Source: Roseateles oligotrophus (GTDB taxonomy: Bacteria; Pseudomonadota; Gammaproteobacteria; Burkholderiales; Burkholderiaceae_C). From it: 64,000 nt of DNA. Positions 35,545-44,861 of this stretch are shown here, in pieces (within the stretch, counting starts at the first letter, position 1; the number at the start of each line of letters is the position of its first letter). The stretch is from positions 62,001 through 126,000 of the forward strand of contig NZ_JAJIRN010000005.1 in the NCBI RefSeq assembly GCF_025717515.1, in the 5' to 3' direction. The translations under genes were made by a program, and so were the position numbers. The notes under the pieces are model-generated. The model did not search any database. It was not told the origin of the DNA and was given only the letters and a program-made list of their open reading frames with translations.

Positions 35545-36798
35545 ATGTCTGATGCAATTGCAGTGAAGCGTGCACCGATCCACGCGCCGATGGCGCAGTT
35601 CCAAGTTGAAGCAAGCGGCGAACTACGGGTCGGCGACCAGAACTTGTCCGTGCTGGCCGAGCGGGTCGGCCAAACACCGTTCTTCGCCTATGACCGCGAG
35701 CTCTTGCGGGCCCGTGTGGCTCAGTTGCGCGAGGCTTTGCCGGCGCAGGTGAAGCTGCATTTTGCGATGAAGGCCAACCCGATGCCGGCGGTGGTCGGCT
35801 TGATGGCGGGCCTGGTGGACGGTATCGATGTGGCTTCGGCCGGCGAGTTGAAGGTGGCCTTGGACGCCGGCGCCGACCCAGCCGAGATCAGCTTTGCCGG
35901 CCCCGGTAAGCGGGACATCGAGTTGCGGCAGGCGGTGGCGGCGGGTGTGCTGATCAATGTGGAATCGGCCCGTGAGTTGCCGGTGCTGGCCGAGGCGTCG
36001 GCGCGCTTGGGGCTACCCGCGCGGGTGGCGATCCGCGTCAATCCGGACTTCGAGTTGAAGGGCTCGGGCATGAAGATGGGCGGCGGCCCCAAGCAGTTCG
36101 GCATCGATACCGAGCAAATGCCCGAGTTGCTGGCCGAGGTGGGGCGCTTAGGGCTGGCCTTTGAAGGTTTCCATCTGTTTGCGGGCTCGCAAAACCTGCG
36201 TCCCGAGTCGATTTGCGAGGCGCAGCAGAAGTCCTACGAGTTGGCGCTGCGCTTGGCCGCACTCGCGCCGTCGCCGGTCAAGTTCCTGAATCTCGGCGGC
36301 GGCTTCGGCATCCCCTATTTCCCCGGCGAGCAGCCGCTTGACTTGGCGCCGATTTCGGCCAATCTGCAGGCCTTGGTGGCGCGCGCCGCGACCGAGTTAC
36401 CGGAGGCTTCGCTGGTCATCGAGCTAGGGCGTTACCTGGTCGGTGAGGCGGGCATCTATGTCACAAAAATTGTTGACCGCAAAACCTCGCGTGGCCAGGT
36501 TTACCTGGTCACCGATGGCGGCCTCAACCACCATCTGGCGGCCTCGGGCAATTTCGGCCAGGTGATCCGCAAGAACTACCCGGTCACGATTGGCAACAAG
36601 GCCGGCAGCGTCGAGCGCGAATCGGTGTCGGTGGTCGGGCCGCTGTGTACGCCCTTGGATCTGCTGGCCGACCGGATGGATCTGCCGGCGGCAGAGATTG
36701 GCGATTTGGTGGTCGTGTTTCAGTCCGGCGCCTATGGTCGCAGTGCCAGCCCCGAGGGCTTTTTGGGGCATCCGGCCAGTGTTGAGGTGCTGGTGTAG
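35545..36798 (+). CDS. PLP-dependent decarboxylase, exosortase A system-associated
   Basis: 417 aa from the ATG at MSDAIAVKRAP; an in-frame extension into the ligase gene is rejected. It is a fold-III (alanine-racemase-like) decarboxylase related to LysA. Lys76 in HFAMKANPMP is the pyridoxal-phosphate lysine. FEGFHLFAGSQN, LNLGGGFGIPYF, ELGRYLVGEAGIYV and GPLCTPLDLL give the phosphate-binding loop and the C-terminal active-site cysteine region. It matches TIGR03099. It would decarboxylate an amino acid, free or attached to the partner carrier protein, giving an amine. Diaminopimelate is a weaker candidate substrate because context points to EPS modification. Confidence 0.9.
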   Translation: MSDAIAVKRAPIHAPMAQFQVEASGELRVGDQNLSVLAERVGQTPFFAYDRELLRARVAQLREALPAQVKLHFAMKANPMPAVVGLMAGLVDGIDVASAGELKVALDAGADPAEISFAGPGKRDIELRQAVAAGVLINVESARELPVLAEASARLGLPARVAIRVNPDFELKGSGMKMGGGPKQFGIDTEQMPELLAEVGRLGLAFEGFHLFAGSQNLRPESICEAQQKSYELALRLAALAPSPVKFLNLGGGFGIPYFPGEQPLDLAPISANLQALVARAATELPEASLVIELGRYLVGEAGIYVTKIVDRKTSRGQVYLVTDGGLNHHLAASGNFGQVIRKNYPVTIGNKAGSVERESVSVVGPLCTPLDLLADRMDLPAAEIGDLVVVFQSGAYGRSASPEGFLGHPASVEVLV

Positions 36799-36941
36799 TT
36801 CGGGCCCATCGCCACCGAGGGCATTCCTTGCCTGCAAGCCGCTCGCTTAGCTGATTGCCCGGGGCGGCAAGGGCCGCTGTGCGTGCGACACGGCGCGGCT
36901 CAAAGGAGCCCCAGCGCTTGAACCCTCTTTGTCCGGCAGCG

Positions 36942-37590
36942 ATGCAGCCCTCGCACGCCATTCTGCTGATCGACGACGATGCCCGCAGCATCCGTCTCTT
37001 GTCCGAGATGCTGCGCAGCGAGGGTTATCGTCTGTTTGCCGCGCTCGGCGGTCGGGCCGGCTTTGATCAGGCCATGCAGATGCAGATGCCGTCTGTTCAA
37101 GGCCACACCTCGTCTGGCCGCCATCCCCATCATTTTCTTGACCGGTTCGGGCCGGCTTGCTCGTTCATCTGCGCCTGGCGCATCGGTCGGGAAGCGACTT
37201 GCGGGCCGAGGAGGATCGGAGCCCAGGTGCCGATGCCCTGGCGCAGAGCGAGGAACCTCAGCCACACGCCCACGCTGAGGGAATTGGCCCATGCCGTCGC
37301 GAGCAATGAACGCAGCCTGAGCGAGGTATTCCATCAGAACACGGGGCTGTCGGTATTCGAATTTTTGCGGCTAGAACGTTTTCGCGCCGCTTGCGATCTG
37401 CTGCTGCACAAGCGCGATGCCCATGAACCATATCGGCGAGGCGCTTGGCTTCAAGACCCAGACCTCGTTCTCGCAGGCGTTTCGCGCCCAAAGCGGTATG
37501 AGCCCGAAGGAATACCGCCTGAGTGCCGGGCTCTTGCCTGACATTGACCCTGTTCAAGACAACGAGCCGTCCAGCGAGCAAACGCGGTGA
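36942..37590 (+). pseudogene. Broken response regulator with AraC-type DNA-binding domain
   Basis: Coding remnants lie in different frames. From 36942 one frame reads a receiver start (HAILLIDDDARSIRLLSEMLRSEGY). The next receiver piece (LFKATPRLAAIPIIFLTGSGR, from about 37096) is in another frame, and the segment that should carry the phosphorylated Asp between them is missing. An AraC helix-turn-helix (TLRELAHAVASNERSLSEVF...LRLERFRAACDLL) follows. The second half (MNHIGEALGFKTQTSFSQAF, SGMSPKEYR) needs a further shift near 37420 and ends at 37590. At least three frame changes make a functional product unlikely. It sits right after the decarboxylase gene and may once have regulated the locus. 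Confidence 0.75.
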
Positions 37591-38130
37591 ATTTTGCGAC
37601 GCTCCCGCCCGCTCAAATAGAAGCCCGCACGAGGCCGTATTGGGCGCAAGCGCTGGCGGCGATATTGGGCTGAGTCGTGCTGGCCGGCTTGTTGGGTTGG
37701 CTGGGTCATGGCATGCAGGGCGTCGAGCGGCCGCCACTGAGCAGCTCGGTTGAATTGGCCGAGCTCAGCTTGTGCTGCCGGCAGCCGCGGACGGCAAGGC
37801 GGCCGAGCGCCCGCGCTTGAGCCCCGCCCAGGCGCTGGCCAGTGCCGATTGGCAGCTCCACTCACAGCCCGGTTTTCAGCCGGGCTCACAACAGGTCTAG
37901 CTGGACTGGACGCCGAAGCGCGTCTGGGCGCGGCTGGACATGCGCAACCGCAGCGCGCAGCCCTAGTCGCTCTGGCTCGAGGTCAAACCCTCAAACTTGA
38001 GCGAGGCCATTCTGCACAGCTAGTCGAGCGATGCTCAGCGGAGCAGCCTGTGCCGCGGTAACGGCGTGAGCGTGGCAAAGCGGCCGCTGAATCTGACCGG
38101 CTGGGCCTTCCATCTCGGACTGACCATGGG
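37587..38130 (+). pseudogene. Broken membrane sensor gene (7TMR-DISM extracellular-2-like domain remnant)
   Basis: A GTG at 37587 overlaps the stop of the broken regulator (GTGA). The frame reads a charged start and a membrane helix (PYWAQALAAILG, stop TGA at 37671, then VVLAGLLGWLGHG). After a frameshift near 37760 it continues as a periplasmic domain: SADWQLHSQPGFQPG, WTPKRVWARLDMRNRSAQP, SLWLEVKPSNLSEAIL. In-frame TAGs are at 37898, 37964 and 38021. The W-x-R-L-x-x-x-N-x-S pattern resembles the 7TMR-DISMED2 sensory domain of kinases and cyclases. No kinase domain is left. The pair is probably the remains of a two-component system; the domain name is a moderate-confidence reading. Confidence 0.5.
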
Positions 38131-38518
38131 GGCGCCTTTTTTCTCTTGCTTCGGTAACCCAGCGGCCAGAGAAAACAGGTATGACAAGGCAAAAGGCCGC
38201 AGGTGCTGCCGTTCTCAGCCGAATTTTGAGTGCAGGGCTGCCAATCTCCGGCCGCAAATCGGCGATGACCTTCATAAGCCCGATGGGGGCTGGGACCACT
38301 TCGGCTCGATCTTTCCCCCTGCAATAGCCTCTTAACGCATCGTTCGGTCAAGCCCAAAAAAGGAACTGAAATCGGTGCTTATTGCGGGATCGATGGAAAC
38401 CCTAGCCCGAAATACTCGATCTTGCGTTTTTGCAGCCGATTGAAGGCCCTCCCCGGGCAGTCGTAGCTTGCTAAGCGTGCCATTCAAGCAAGACCTTGCC
38501 AACCCTTGGAGTCCATTC
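38131..38518 (+). other. Non-coding stretch before the two-partner adhesin gene
   Basis: Almost 400 bases without a recognisable gene. The left part may be further debris of the broken sensor gene. The right part should contain the promoter for the tpsA-tpsB pair. No clear promoter hexamers, riboswitch or terminator was recognised. Confidence 0.35.
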
Positions 38519-41500
38519 ATGAGTCATCAATCCAAATTTGCCTGGGCGCCCTCCAGACAGGCCGGACAAACGGGGGCCGAATACGCGGCACTTCCCTGCA
38601 AAGTCAGCAACAAAGGCTGCCGATCGATGTTCAAGAAAAGCCAATTCCTTGCCTGCCTGAGCGCTTGCTTTAGCGCCGGTTTGGCCATAGCTCAAACGCC
38701 GGGAGCCGCCAATCTACCCAGCGGCGCGCAAGTGGTTGCGGGCCAAGCGCAGGTCCACAGTGCGGGCAATGTGTTGACGGTGCAACAAAGCAGCACTCTG
38801 CTGGCGACCAACTGGCAAAGTTTCAATATTGGTGCGGGCCACACGGTCAATTTCGTTCAGCCCTCGGCCAATTCTGTGGCATTGAACCGCGTGGTGGGCA
38901 ACGAGGTGTCGCGAATCCAAGGTGCTTTGAATGCCAATGGGCAGGTCTTTTTGCTCAATCCCAACGGCGTTCTGTTCACGCCGACCGCGCAAGTCAATGT
39001 CGGGTCCCTCGTTGCCAGTACCTTGAAGCTGGACAATAACGACTTTCTTGCCGGGCGCTACCATTTTGCGGGCGAAAGTAGCAACGCCATCATCAATCAA
39101 GGGCGAATTTCGGCAGCCTCCGGTGGCGCCGTGGCCCTGATTGCCGCCAAGATCAGCAATAGCGGCAGCATTAACGCCCCGGGCGGCCAGGTGCTGATGG
39201 GCGCGGGCTCCAAGGTCGTTATGGATCTGGGTGGCCCGGTGAAGCTGAAGGTGGCCAATGAACTCCTCGAAACGCTGATCGACAACGGCGGCGCAATCCG
39301 CGCAGACGGCGGTCAGGTCTGGCTGAGCTCGCAGGCCGCGAAAGTTCTGGCCAGCAGCGTGATCAACCACAGCGGTGTGATCGAGGCGCAAAGTCTAAGC
39401 AGTGGCGCGACCGGTAATGTGGTGCTGTTTGCCCATGGCGGCCAACTCAATCTGGCTGGCAGCATTCAAGCCCCAGGAGGCTTTGTAGAAACCTCGGGTG
39501 AGCATTTCTCGATGAGCGCGGCGGCCCGCGTGGCCGCCGGTCACTGGTTGATTGACCCGGTGGATGTCAATATCGATGCCTCGCTGGCGAGCAATATCGT
39601 CAGCGCATTGAGCGGTGGCGACGTGAGCATCACCACCAGTGGCAGCAACACGCCCAGTACCAGCAGCGGGGAAAGCGCCGGCAGCGGTGACATCAATGTC
39701 AACGCCCCTATCGCCTGGAGCAGCAACCGCACGCTGACGCTTTCGGCTCACAACAATATCAACGTCAACGCCAATATCAGTTCGTCCAACAGCTCGGCCG
39801 GCGGCGCGATCTTTCTGTTCGGGCAAGGCGCCGCCGGCGGTGGCAGCAGTGCCTACACGCAGGACTCGGCGGCCTCCGTCACCGGGTGGTCGCAACAATG
39901 GCGCAAGGGGAGCGATGCGAACAGCCTGCGCTACGCCAGCGTCAACGGCGACCTGTTCCTGGGCAACCAATATATCGAGATCGGCATCAGCAAGGCCCAA
40001 GGCGGCAAGTTCGGCTCCACCATCAAGCCCAGCCTGTTCTTCGGGCGCAAGACCGGCTTGTCGGGCGTGGGCATGGTCGGCGATGCCGACGGCTTTGGCG
40101 TGGGCACCGATCTGCGCATCGACTATTTCTTGCCTGGTTCTCCCGAGGAGCGCTTCACGGCCGGCTATGACATCGCTGGCGCCGCGAGCTCCGGCGCCAA
40201 CTTCGCTACCACAGTTAATGGCGCCGTCTACCGTTTGTTGGGCATAGGCAGCGACAACGTGGCCAGCGCCCAGGTGAGCGCCACCTTGGCGAGCAAACTG
40301 AAGGTGACACAAACACTCAAGCTAGCCGCAGGTGAGAAGTACTTCACCAACGATGTAGGGCTGGAAAATGTCGGCAGCGTTGCCCTGGACAACGTCACCT
40401 TCATCCGCAGCTTTGACCCCGACAACACCGTGGACCGAGGCGGTAGCTACAACACTACCCAAACCATTGACCACACGCGAGCCGCCGGCGACGAGTTCAA
40501 TGTAGTGTCGGCCACCAGCGCGGCGGGCGATGCCTACGCCACGCTGTCGGGCGGCAGCACGGCGAAGATCTTCTACTACTCTACCAATGCAAATTCCAGC
40601 GTTGGATTTGGAGGACAGTTCTTTGGTGGCACCTTGGCCAATATGGTGACCCGGGCTGCCACACAGGTCAAAGGCAATACCGAGACGGCCGATACTGGTA
40701 TGGGCATACTCTTCAAGCCTGGGACCATTGCGCCAGCCGCCAGCGCGGGATTCACCTTCGCCACCGGGCTGGACAATCGCCCACTTTCCGTCGCGGTGGG
40801 AGGCATTACGCCGCCCAGCACTACTGCAATCAGCTACACCCTCTCGCCGCTTAGCGTCGTCTACAAAGGCAGCGCCTACGATTTGTACTCACTATGGTCT
40901 CCGAGCCTTATGTTCGGAAGCGGCTACACCGGCTGGACGGCAGGAACCGACTACCAGTTCAAACTTGGCGGCACCGTGGTCTCGAGCATCACATTGGCCG
41001 GCAACTACACGGGTTTGTCGGTGGAAGTGCTGAAATCGGGCTACACCACGGCAAGCTCCGGCAACACGCTGGGCAGCCTGTTGATCAGCCCTGCACCACT
41101 GACCATCTCGGCCAGCAATGTTCGTAAAACCTATGACGGCGTGGCCTTCAGCGGAGGCAGCGGCGTCAGCTACAGCGGCTTGGTGGGTGGCGAGACTGCT
41201 GGCGTACTTTCGGGCTCGCTCAGCTACACGGGTAGCAGTCAAGGCGCCATCAACGCCGGCAGCAGCTATGTCCTGCGGCCTCAGGGCCTGAGCAGCACCA
41301 ACTACACCATTCAATACGCAGATGGAAGCCTGGCCATCGACCCTCGCCCCATCACTATTGCAGCGGACGCCAAGAGCAAGGTCTACGGCAATACCGACCC
41401 GGCTTTGACTTGGCAAGTCAGCAGCGGCAGCTTGGTCGGCGAAGACACCCTGTCGGGTGCGCTGACGCGGGCGGCCGGCAGCAATGTTGGCAGCTATGCG

Positions 41501-42820
41501 ATCGATGCCTCGGCGCTGGCTAACAGCAACTACGCGATCACCGCCAACAACGGCACGCTGACAATCTCGCCCCGACCCCTCACCGTCACCGCCGACGCCA
41601 AGAGCAAGGTTTACGGCAATACCGACCCGGCCTTGACTTGGCAAGTCAGCGACGGCAGCTTGGTCGGCGAAGACACGCTGTCGGGTGCGCTGACGCGGGC
41701 GGCCGGCAGCAATGCCGGCAGCTATGCGATCGATGCCTCGGCGCTGGCCAACAGCAACTACGCGATCACCGCCAACAACGGCACGCTGACAATCTCGCCC
41801 CGCCCACTCACCGTCGCCGCCGACGCCAAGAGCAAGGTCTACGGTAATACCGACCCGGCCTTGACTTGGCAAGTCAGCGACGGCAACTTGGTCGGCGAAG
41901 ACACGCTGTCGGGTGCGCTGACTCGGGCGGCCGGCAGCAATGCCGGCAGCTATGCGATCGATGCCTCGGCGCTGGCCAACAGCAACTACGCGATAACCGC
42001 CAACAACGGCTCGCTGACAATCTCGCCCCGCCCACTCACGGTCACCGCCGACGCCAAGAGCAAGGTCTACGGTAATACCGACCCGGCCTTGACTTGGCAA
42101 GTCAGCAACGGCAGTCTGGTCGGCGAAGACACGCTGTCGGGTGCGCTGACGCGGGCGGCCGGCAGCAATGTTGGCAGCTATGCGATCGATGCCTCGGCGC
42201 TGGCCAATGCCAACTACGCAATCACGCCGGTCAGTGGCGCCTTCAGCATTACGCCGCGTCCTATCATCGTCACGGCAGACAACAAGACCAAGACCTACGG
42301 AAATATCGATCCCTCCCTCAGCTACCAAGTCAGCGGCGGCAGTCTTGTGGGTAGCGACAGCCTTGGCGGCGCCCTCACTCGTGCCAGCGGCGAAAACATC
42401 GGCAGCCATGTCATCAGCGCGCAGGACCTGAGCAACAGCAATTACGCCATTACCGCGATCAATGGAGACCTCAGCATCACACCGGCCGTCAACGCCAACG
42501 TGATTGCCGGCAACACCCCCTCTGCCACCGCCGTCGTGGCAAGCACCCCTCCGGTAAGCGTAGTCAACTTTGGTGCCGGCGCGTTTGTCATGGTCGATGT
42601 CCCGGCCGTGCCAGCCGCCAATTCAAGCAGCGACCCTGCCGGCGCGCCCAAGCAAACGGCTGCGGCTACGCCCCCGGCCGGCGACATGGGTAGCTCGATT
42701 GGATCGACCGGCGTCTTGCGAATGCTGGTAGTCGCGGGAGGCATTCGATTGCCGGACTTGCGCGCCGTCGTCCCAAATGCTGTCCCAAATACCGTTCAAG
42801 AAGGCGGGAAAGAACAATGA
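38519..42820 (+). CDS. TpsA-type filamentous adhesin with MBG repeats
   Basis: 1433 aa. The chosen ATG has a TGGAG site 7 bases upstream and gives a long, possibly extended, signal region; an ATG at 38627 (MFKKSQFLACLSACF) gives a normal signal peptide ending at IAQ. The TPS secretion domain follows (QVVAGQAQV, TVQQSSTLLATNWQSFNIG, NRVVG, FLLNPNGVLF), then a beta-helix. About 275 residues of a separate module (about 39930-40800) precede MBG-type repeats. These are one divergent copy, four near-identical 76-residue copies and one diverged copy. It should be exported by the TpsB encoded next and act as a surface adhesin or matrix protein. It ends in an ATGA overlap. Confidence 0.87.
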   Translation: MSHQSKFAWAPSRQAGQTGAEYAALPCKVSNKGCRSMFKKSQFLACLSACFSAGLAIAQTPGAANLPSGAQVVAGQAQVHSAGNVLTVQQSSTLLATNWQSFNIGAGHTVNFVQPSANSVALNRVVGNEVSRIQGALNANGQVFLLNPNGVLFTPTAQVNVGSLVASTLKLDNNDFLAGRYHFAGESSNAIINQGRISAASGGAVALIAAKISNSGSINAPGGQVLMGAGSKVVMDLGGPVKLKVANELLETLIDNGGAIRADGGQVWLSSQAAKVLASSVINHSGVIEAQSLSSGATGNVVLFAHGGQLNLAGSIQAPGGFVETSGEHFSMSAAARVAAGHWLIDPVDVNIDASLASNIVSALSGGDVSITTSGSNTPSTSSGESAGSGDINVNAPIAWSSNRTLTLSAHNNINVNANISSSNSSAGGAIFLFGQGAAGGGSSAYTQDSAASVTGWSQQWRKGSDANSLRYASVNGDLFLGNQYIEIGISKAQGGKFGSTIKPSLFFGRKTGLSGVGMVGDADGFGVGTDLRIDYFLPGSPEERFTAGYDIAGAASSGANFATTVNGAVYRLLGIGSDNVASAQVSATLASKLKVTQTLKLAAGEKYFTNDVGLENVGSVALDNVTFIRSFDPDNTVDRGGSYNTTQTIDHTRAAGDEFNVVSATSAAGDAYATLSGGSTAKIFYYSTNANSSVGFGGQFFGGTLANMVTRAATQVKGNTETADTGMGILFKPGTIAPAASAGFTFATGLDNRPLSVAVGGITPPSTTAISYTLSPLSVVYKGSAYDLYSLWSPSLMFGSGYTGWTAGTDYQFKLGGTVVSSITLAGNYTGLSVEVLKSGYTTASSGNTLGSLLISPAPLTISASNVRKTYDGVAFSGGSGVSYSGLVGGETAGVLSGSLSYTGSSQGAINAGSSYVLRPQGLSSTNYTIQYADGSLAIDPRPITIAADAKSKVYGNTDPALTWQVSSGSLVGEDTLSGALTRAAGSNVGSYAIDASALANSNYAITANNGTLTISPRPLTVTADAKSKVYGNTDPALTWQVSDGSLVGEDTLSGALTRAAGSNAGSYAIDASALANSNYAITANNGTLTISPRPLTVAADAKSKVYGNTDPALTWQVSDGNLVGEDTLSGALTRAAGSNAGSYAIDASALANSNYAITANNGSLTISPRPLTVTADAKSKVYGNTDPALTWQVSNGSLVGEDTLSGALTRAAGSNVGSYAIDASALANANYAITPVSGAFSITPRPIIVTADNKTKTYGNIDPSLSYQVSGGSLVGSDSLGGALTRASGENIGSHVISAQDLSNSNYAITAINGDLSITPAVNANVIAGNTPSATAVVASTPPVSVVNFGAGAFVMVDVPAVPAANSSSDPAGAPKQTAAATPPAGDMGSSIGSTGVLRMLVVAGGIRLPDLRAVVPNAVPNTVQEGGKEQ
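41341..42480 (+). repeat. Tandem 228-bp MBG repeats inside the adhesin gene
   Basis: Units start near 41341, 41569, 41797 and 42025 and differ by only a few bases; a fifth, clearly diverged unit runs from 42253 to 42480. Each encodes 76 residues with the conserved SKVYGNTDPALTWQV, GALTRAAGSN and NYAITANNG segments. The unit length is an exact multiple of three, so gain or loss of units keeps the frame. Near identity at the DNA level points to recent amplification or gene conversion and to length variation between strains. Confidence 0.92.
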
Positions 42821-44535
42821 ATCAGGCCATGAATCATCAACACAACCTCACCACCGAGCCTCAAACCATGACGCCAGCTGAACCGCATGTCCTGCGCCTT
42901 GTGAGCATCGCCAGCCTGACCTTGATTGCCAGCATGGCAAGTTTGAGCGCTCACGCACAGACTCTGCCGGACGCCGGGCAACTGTCGCAAGAGCTCAGGC
43001 GGCAGCCGGAGCCGCAGCGCCAAGCCCCTCGACTCACGATGCCCACCCCCAGCACAGATCTTGTGTTGCCCGGAGGCCGGTTGGTGCAGCTCAACTCGGT
43101 GCAGATCGGCGGCAATACGGTCATTGACAGCGCGGCACTGGAGGGTCTGCTGGCAGATGCACAGGGCAAAAAGTTCGATTTGGCTGGCCTGCGCAGCTTG
43201 GCCGAACGGGTCGGCGAGTTCTACCAGCAGCGCGGCTTTCTGTTTGCGCGCGCCTACTTGCCGCCGCAAGATGTCAGCGAAGGCATCTTGCGCATCCAGG
43301 TGCTGGAGGGGGAGTACGGGCAAATCCGGGCGAATAGCAACAACCCTTCTTGGGCGGCACAGGCCGAACAGTTCTTGAGCTCGCTCCAGCCCGGCTCCGT
43401 CATCGCAAGCGCACCGCTGGAGCGCGCGACTTTGATTCTGGGTGATCAACCGGGGGTACTGGCCGTACCCTTGATGCAACCAGGCAGCAAGGTCGGGAGC
43501 GGCGATCTTGAGGTGGAAGTCACTCGCGCCAACACGCTGGTCGGGAGTGTCGGACTGGATAACCACGGCAACCGCTACAGCGGCCGAAATCGCTTGCAAG
43601 TCAATCTGGACTGGAACAGCCCCATGCGTTTGGGCGACCAAATCAGCCTGCGCAGCCTCGTAAGCGATGAAAAACTCTGGTTGGGTAGCCTGGCCTACAG
43701 CACACCGCTGGGCAGCCGAGGCCTGCGTGCCACTGTCAGCTATGCCCACACCGACTACCAATTGGGCAAGGAGTTTGCCAGCGCCGATGCGACCGGCACC
43801 GCCAAGGTCAGCAATATTGGGCTGAACTACCCCTTGCTACGCACAAACAATGCCAATCTGAAAGCCTCGACCAGCTATCAACACAAGCGCCTGCAGGATT
43901 CGAAAGCTGGCATTAGCGAAGGGAAAACCAGCGATGCCTTGGTGCTGACATTCGATTTCGACCGCCGAGACAACTTTGGACAGGGCGGCATCAGTTTTGG
44001 CAGCCTCAGCATGACGCCCGGCACGCTCAAGTTGGCCGAGTCCCTGGCTGCGGCAGACCACAACCGCACGGCAGGACGTTTCGCCAAAATCAACCTTGAC
44101 ATCGTGCGCATGCAAAATTTGACGACGGATTTGAGCTTTTTTGGCCGCTTCAGCGCTCAAATGGCGGACAAGAATCTGGACTCTAGTGAGCGCATCACGC
44201 TGGGTGGCGCGGGCGGTGTGCGCAGCTTCCCCAATGGCGAAGCCACTGGAGATCAGGGTTGGCTTACTCAAATGGAGTTGCGCTATGCAGCAGGGGCTAT
44301 TCGACCTTACGCCTTTGCTGATATTGGCAAGGTGCAAATCAACAAAGCGCCGACGCCACAAACCGTACTGAACAGTCGCAAGTTGAGTGGCGCTGGCCTT
44401 GGCGTCCGGATGCAACTGAAGGCCTTGGAGTTGGATGGCGCTTTGGCTTGGCGAGGCAAGGGTGGTCCCCCGCAGGCGGATACCAGCACGGAGAAAAAAC
44501 CGCTAGCCTGGGTCAGCGTAATCTACCGAATGTAG
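42817..44535 (+). CDS. TpsB outer-membrane transporter (ShlB/FhaC/HecB family)
   Basis: 572 aa. A signal peptide ends near SAHAQ. A POTRA_2 domain (residues about 85-160; QLNSVQIGGNTVIDS, GEFYQQRGFLFARAYLPPQDVSEGILRIQVLEG) precedes a 16-strand barrel. The barrel contains the conserved motif-6 loop as VRSFPNGEATGDQG and ends in a Tyr-Arg-Met strand. It is an Omp85-family pore that recognises the TPS domain of its partner and exports it. Its ATG overlaps the tpsA stop. Length is normal for the family (about 550-600). This is one of the most certain calls in the accessory region. Confidence 0.93.
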   Translation: MNQAMNHQHNLTTEPQTMTPAEPHVLRLVSIASLTLIASMASLSAHAQTLPDAGQLSQELRRQPEPQRQAPRLTMPTPSTDLVLPGGRLVQLNSVQIGGNTVIDSAALEGLLADAQGKKFDLAGLRSLAERVGEFYQQRGFLFARAYLPPQDVSEGILRIQVLEGEYGQIRANSNNPSWAAQAEQFLSSLQPGSVIASAPLERATLILGDQPGVLAVPLMQPGSKVGSGDLEVEVTRANTLVGSVGLDNHGNRYSGRNRLQVNLDWNSPMRLGDQISLRSLVSDEKLWLGSLAYSTPLGSRGLRATVSYAHTDYQLGKEFASADATGTAKVSNIGLNYPLLRTNNANLKASTSYQHKRLQDSKAGISEGKTSDALVLTFDFDRRDNFGQGGISFGSLSMTPGTLKLAESLAAADHNRTAGRFAKINLDIVRMQNLTTDLSFFGRFSAQMADKNLDSSERITLGGAGGVRSFPNGEATGDQGWLTQMELRYAAGAIRPYAFADIGKVQINKAPTPQTVLNSRKLSGAGLGVRMQLKALELDGALAWRGKGGPPQADTSTEKKPLAWVSVIYRM

Positions 44536-44771
44536 AAAGTTAACGGGGTTTACAGCCCTTCGTTTGAAGCGTGCCTGCACCCGGTGCCTCGGGGTGCAGA
44601 GCTTGCTTGGCGGGGTATAAGTGATCTTGTGATTGGCAAACGGCCCTCAAGCGCATGGCGACAAGGCACCGTACACACTTTCGGCAAAAGAAAACCTCGT
44701 GTGGTCAAACGGTGAAATTCCCTGGACAAGGTGTCGGTTCTGCCAACCCGTCTTGAGTACGCCGGTGCTGT

Positions 44772-44861
44772 TCAGGTGGGCCTCTCAGCCGGTACCCACC
44801 GGTGAGGCAGCATTTCCTCAAAGCGTTTGGCCGGCAAGGTCGGTAGTTTTCTCAGCAGCCG
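44772..44861 (-). mobile_element. Probable remnant of an IS66-family transposase C terminus
   Basis: On the - strand, 29 codons and a stop read RLLRKLPTLPAKRFEEMLPH followed by RWVPAERPT. The pattern L-x-x-LPT...L-LPHRW-P-A near the end is characteristic of the IS66_C segment that closes IS66 TnpC transposases. Nothing recognisable as TnpC precedes it in the same frame, so it is a fragment only. No flanking terminal repeats were identified. The call is by memory of the motif and needs a profile search. Confidence 0.45.

Noticed and set aside
33884-35677. 597-codon open frame on the - strand
   Set aside because: Antisense to the acyl-CoA ligase, whose adenylation motifs are complete; no domain recognised.
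36855-37541. Intact 228-aa regulator gene
   Set aside because: The frame is open, but receiver and AraC parts continue in other frames, so it is a chance fusion of fragments.
38131-38518. Cyclic-di-GMP riboswitch before the adhesin gene
   Set aside because: Considered because adhesins are often so controlled, but the conserved GEMM core could not be found.
40892-42409. 505-codon - strand frame with internal repeats
   Set aside because: The repeats are the antisense reading of the MBG units of the adhesin gene.
41341-42480. Possible CRISPR array
   Set aside because: Units are 228 bp, contiguous and coding, without spacers.
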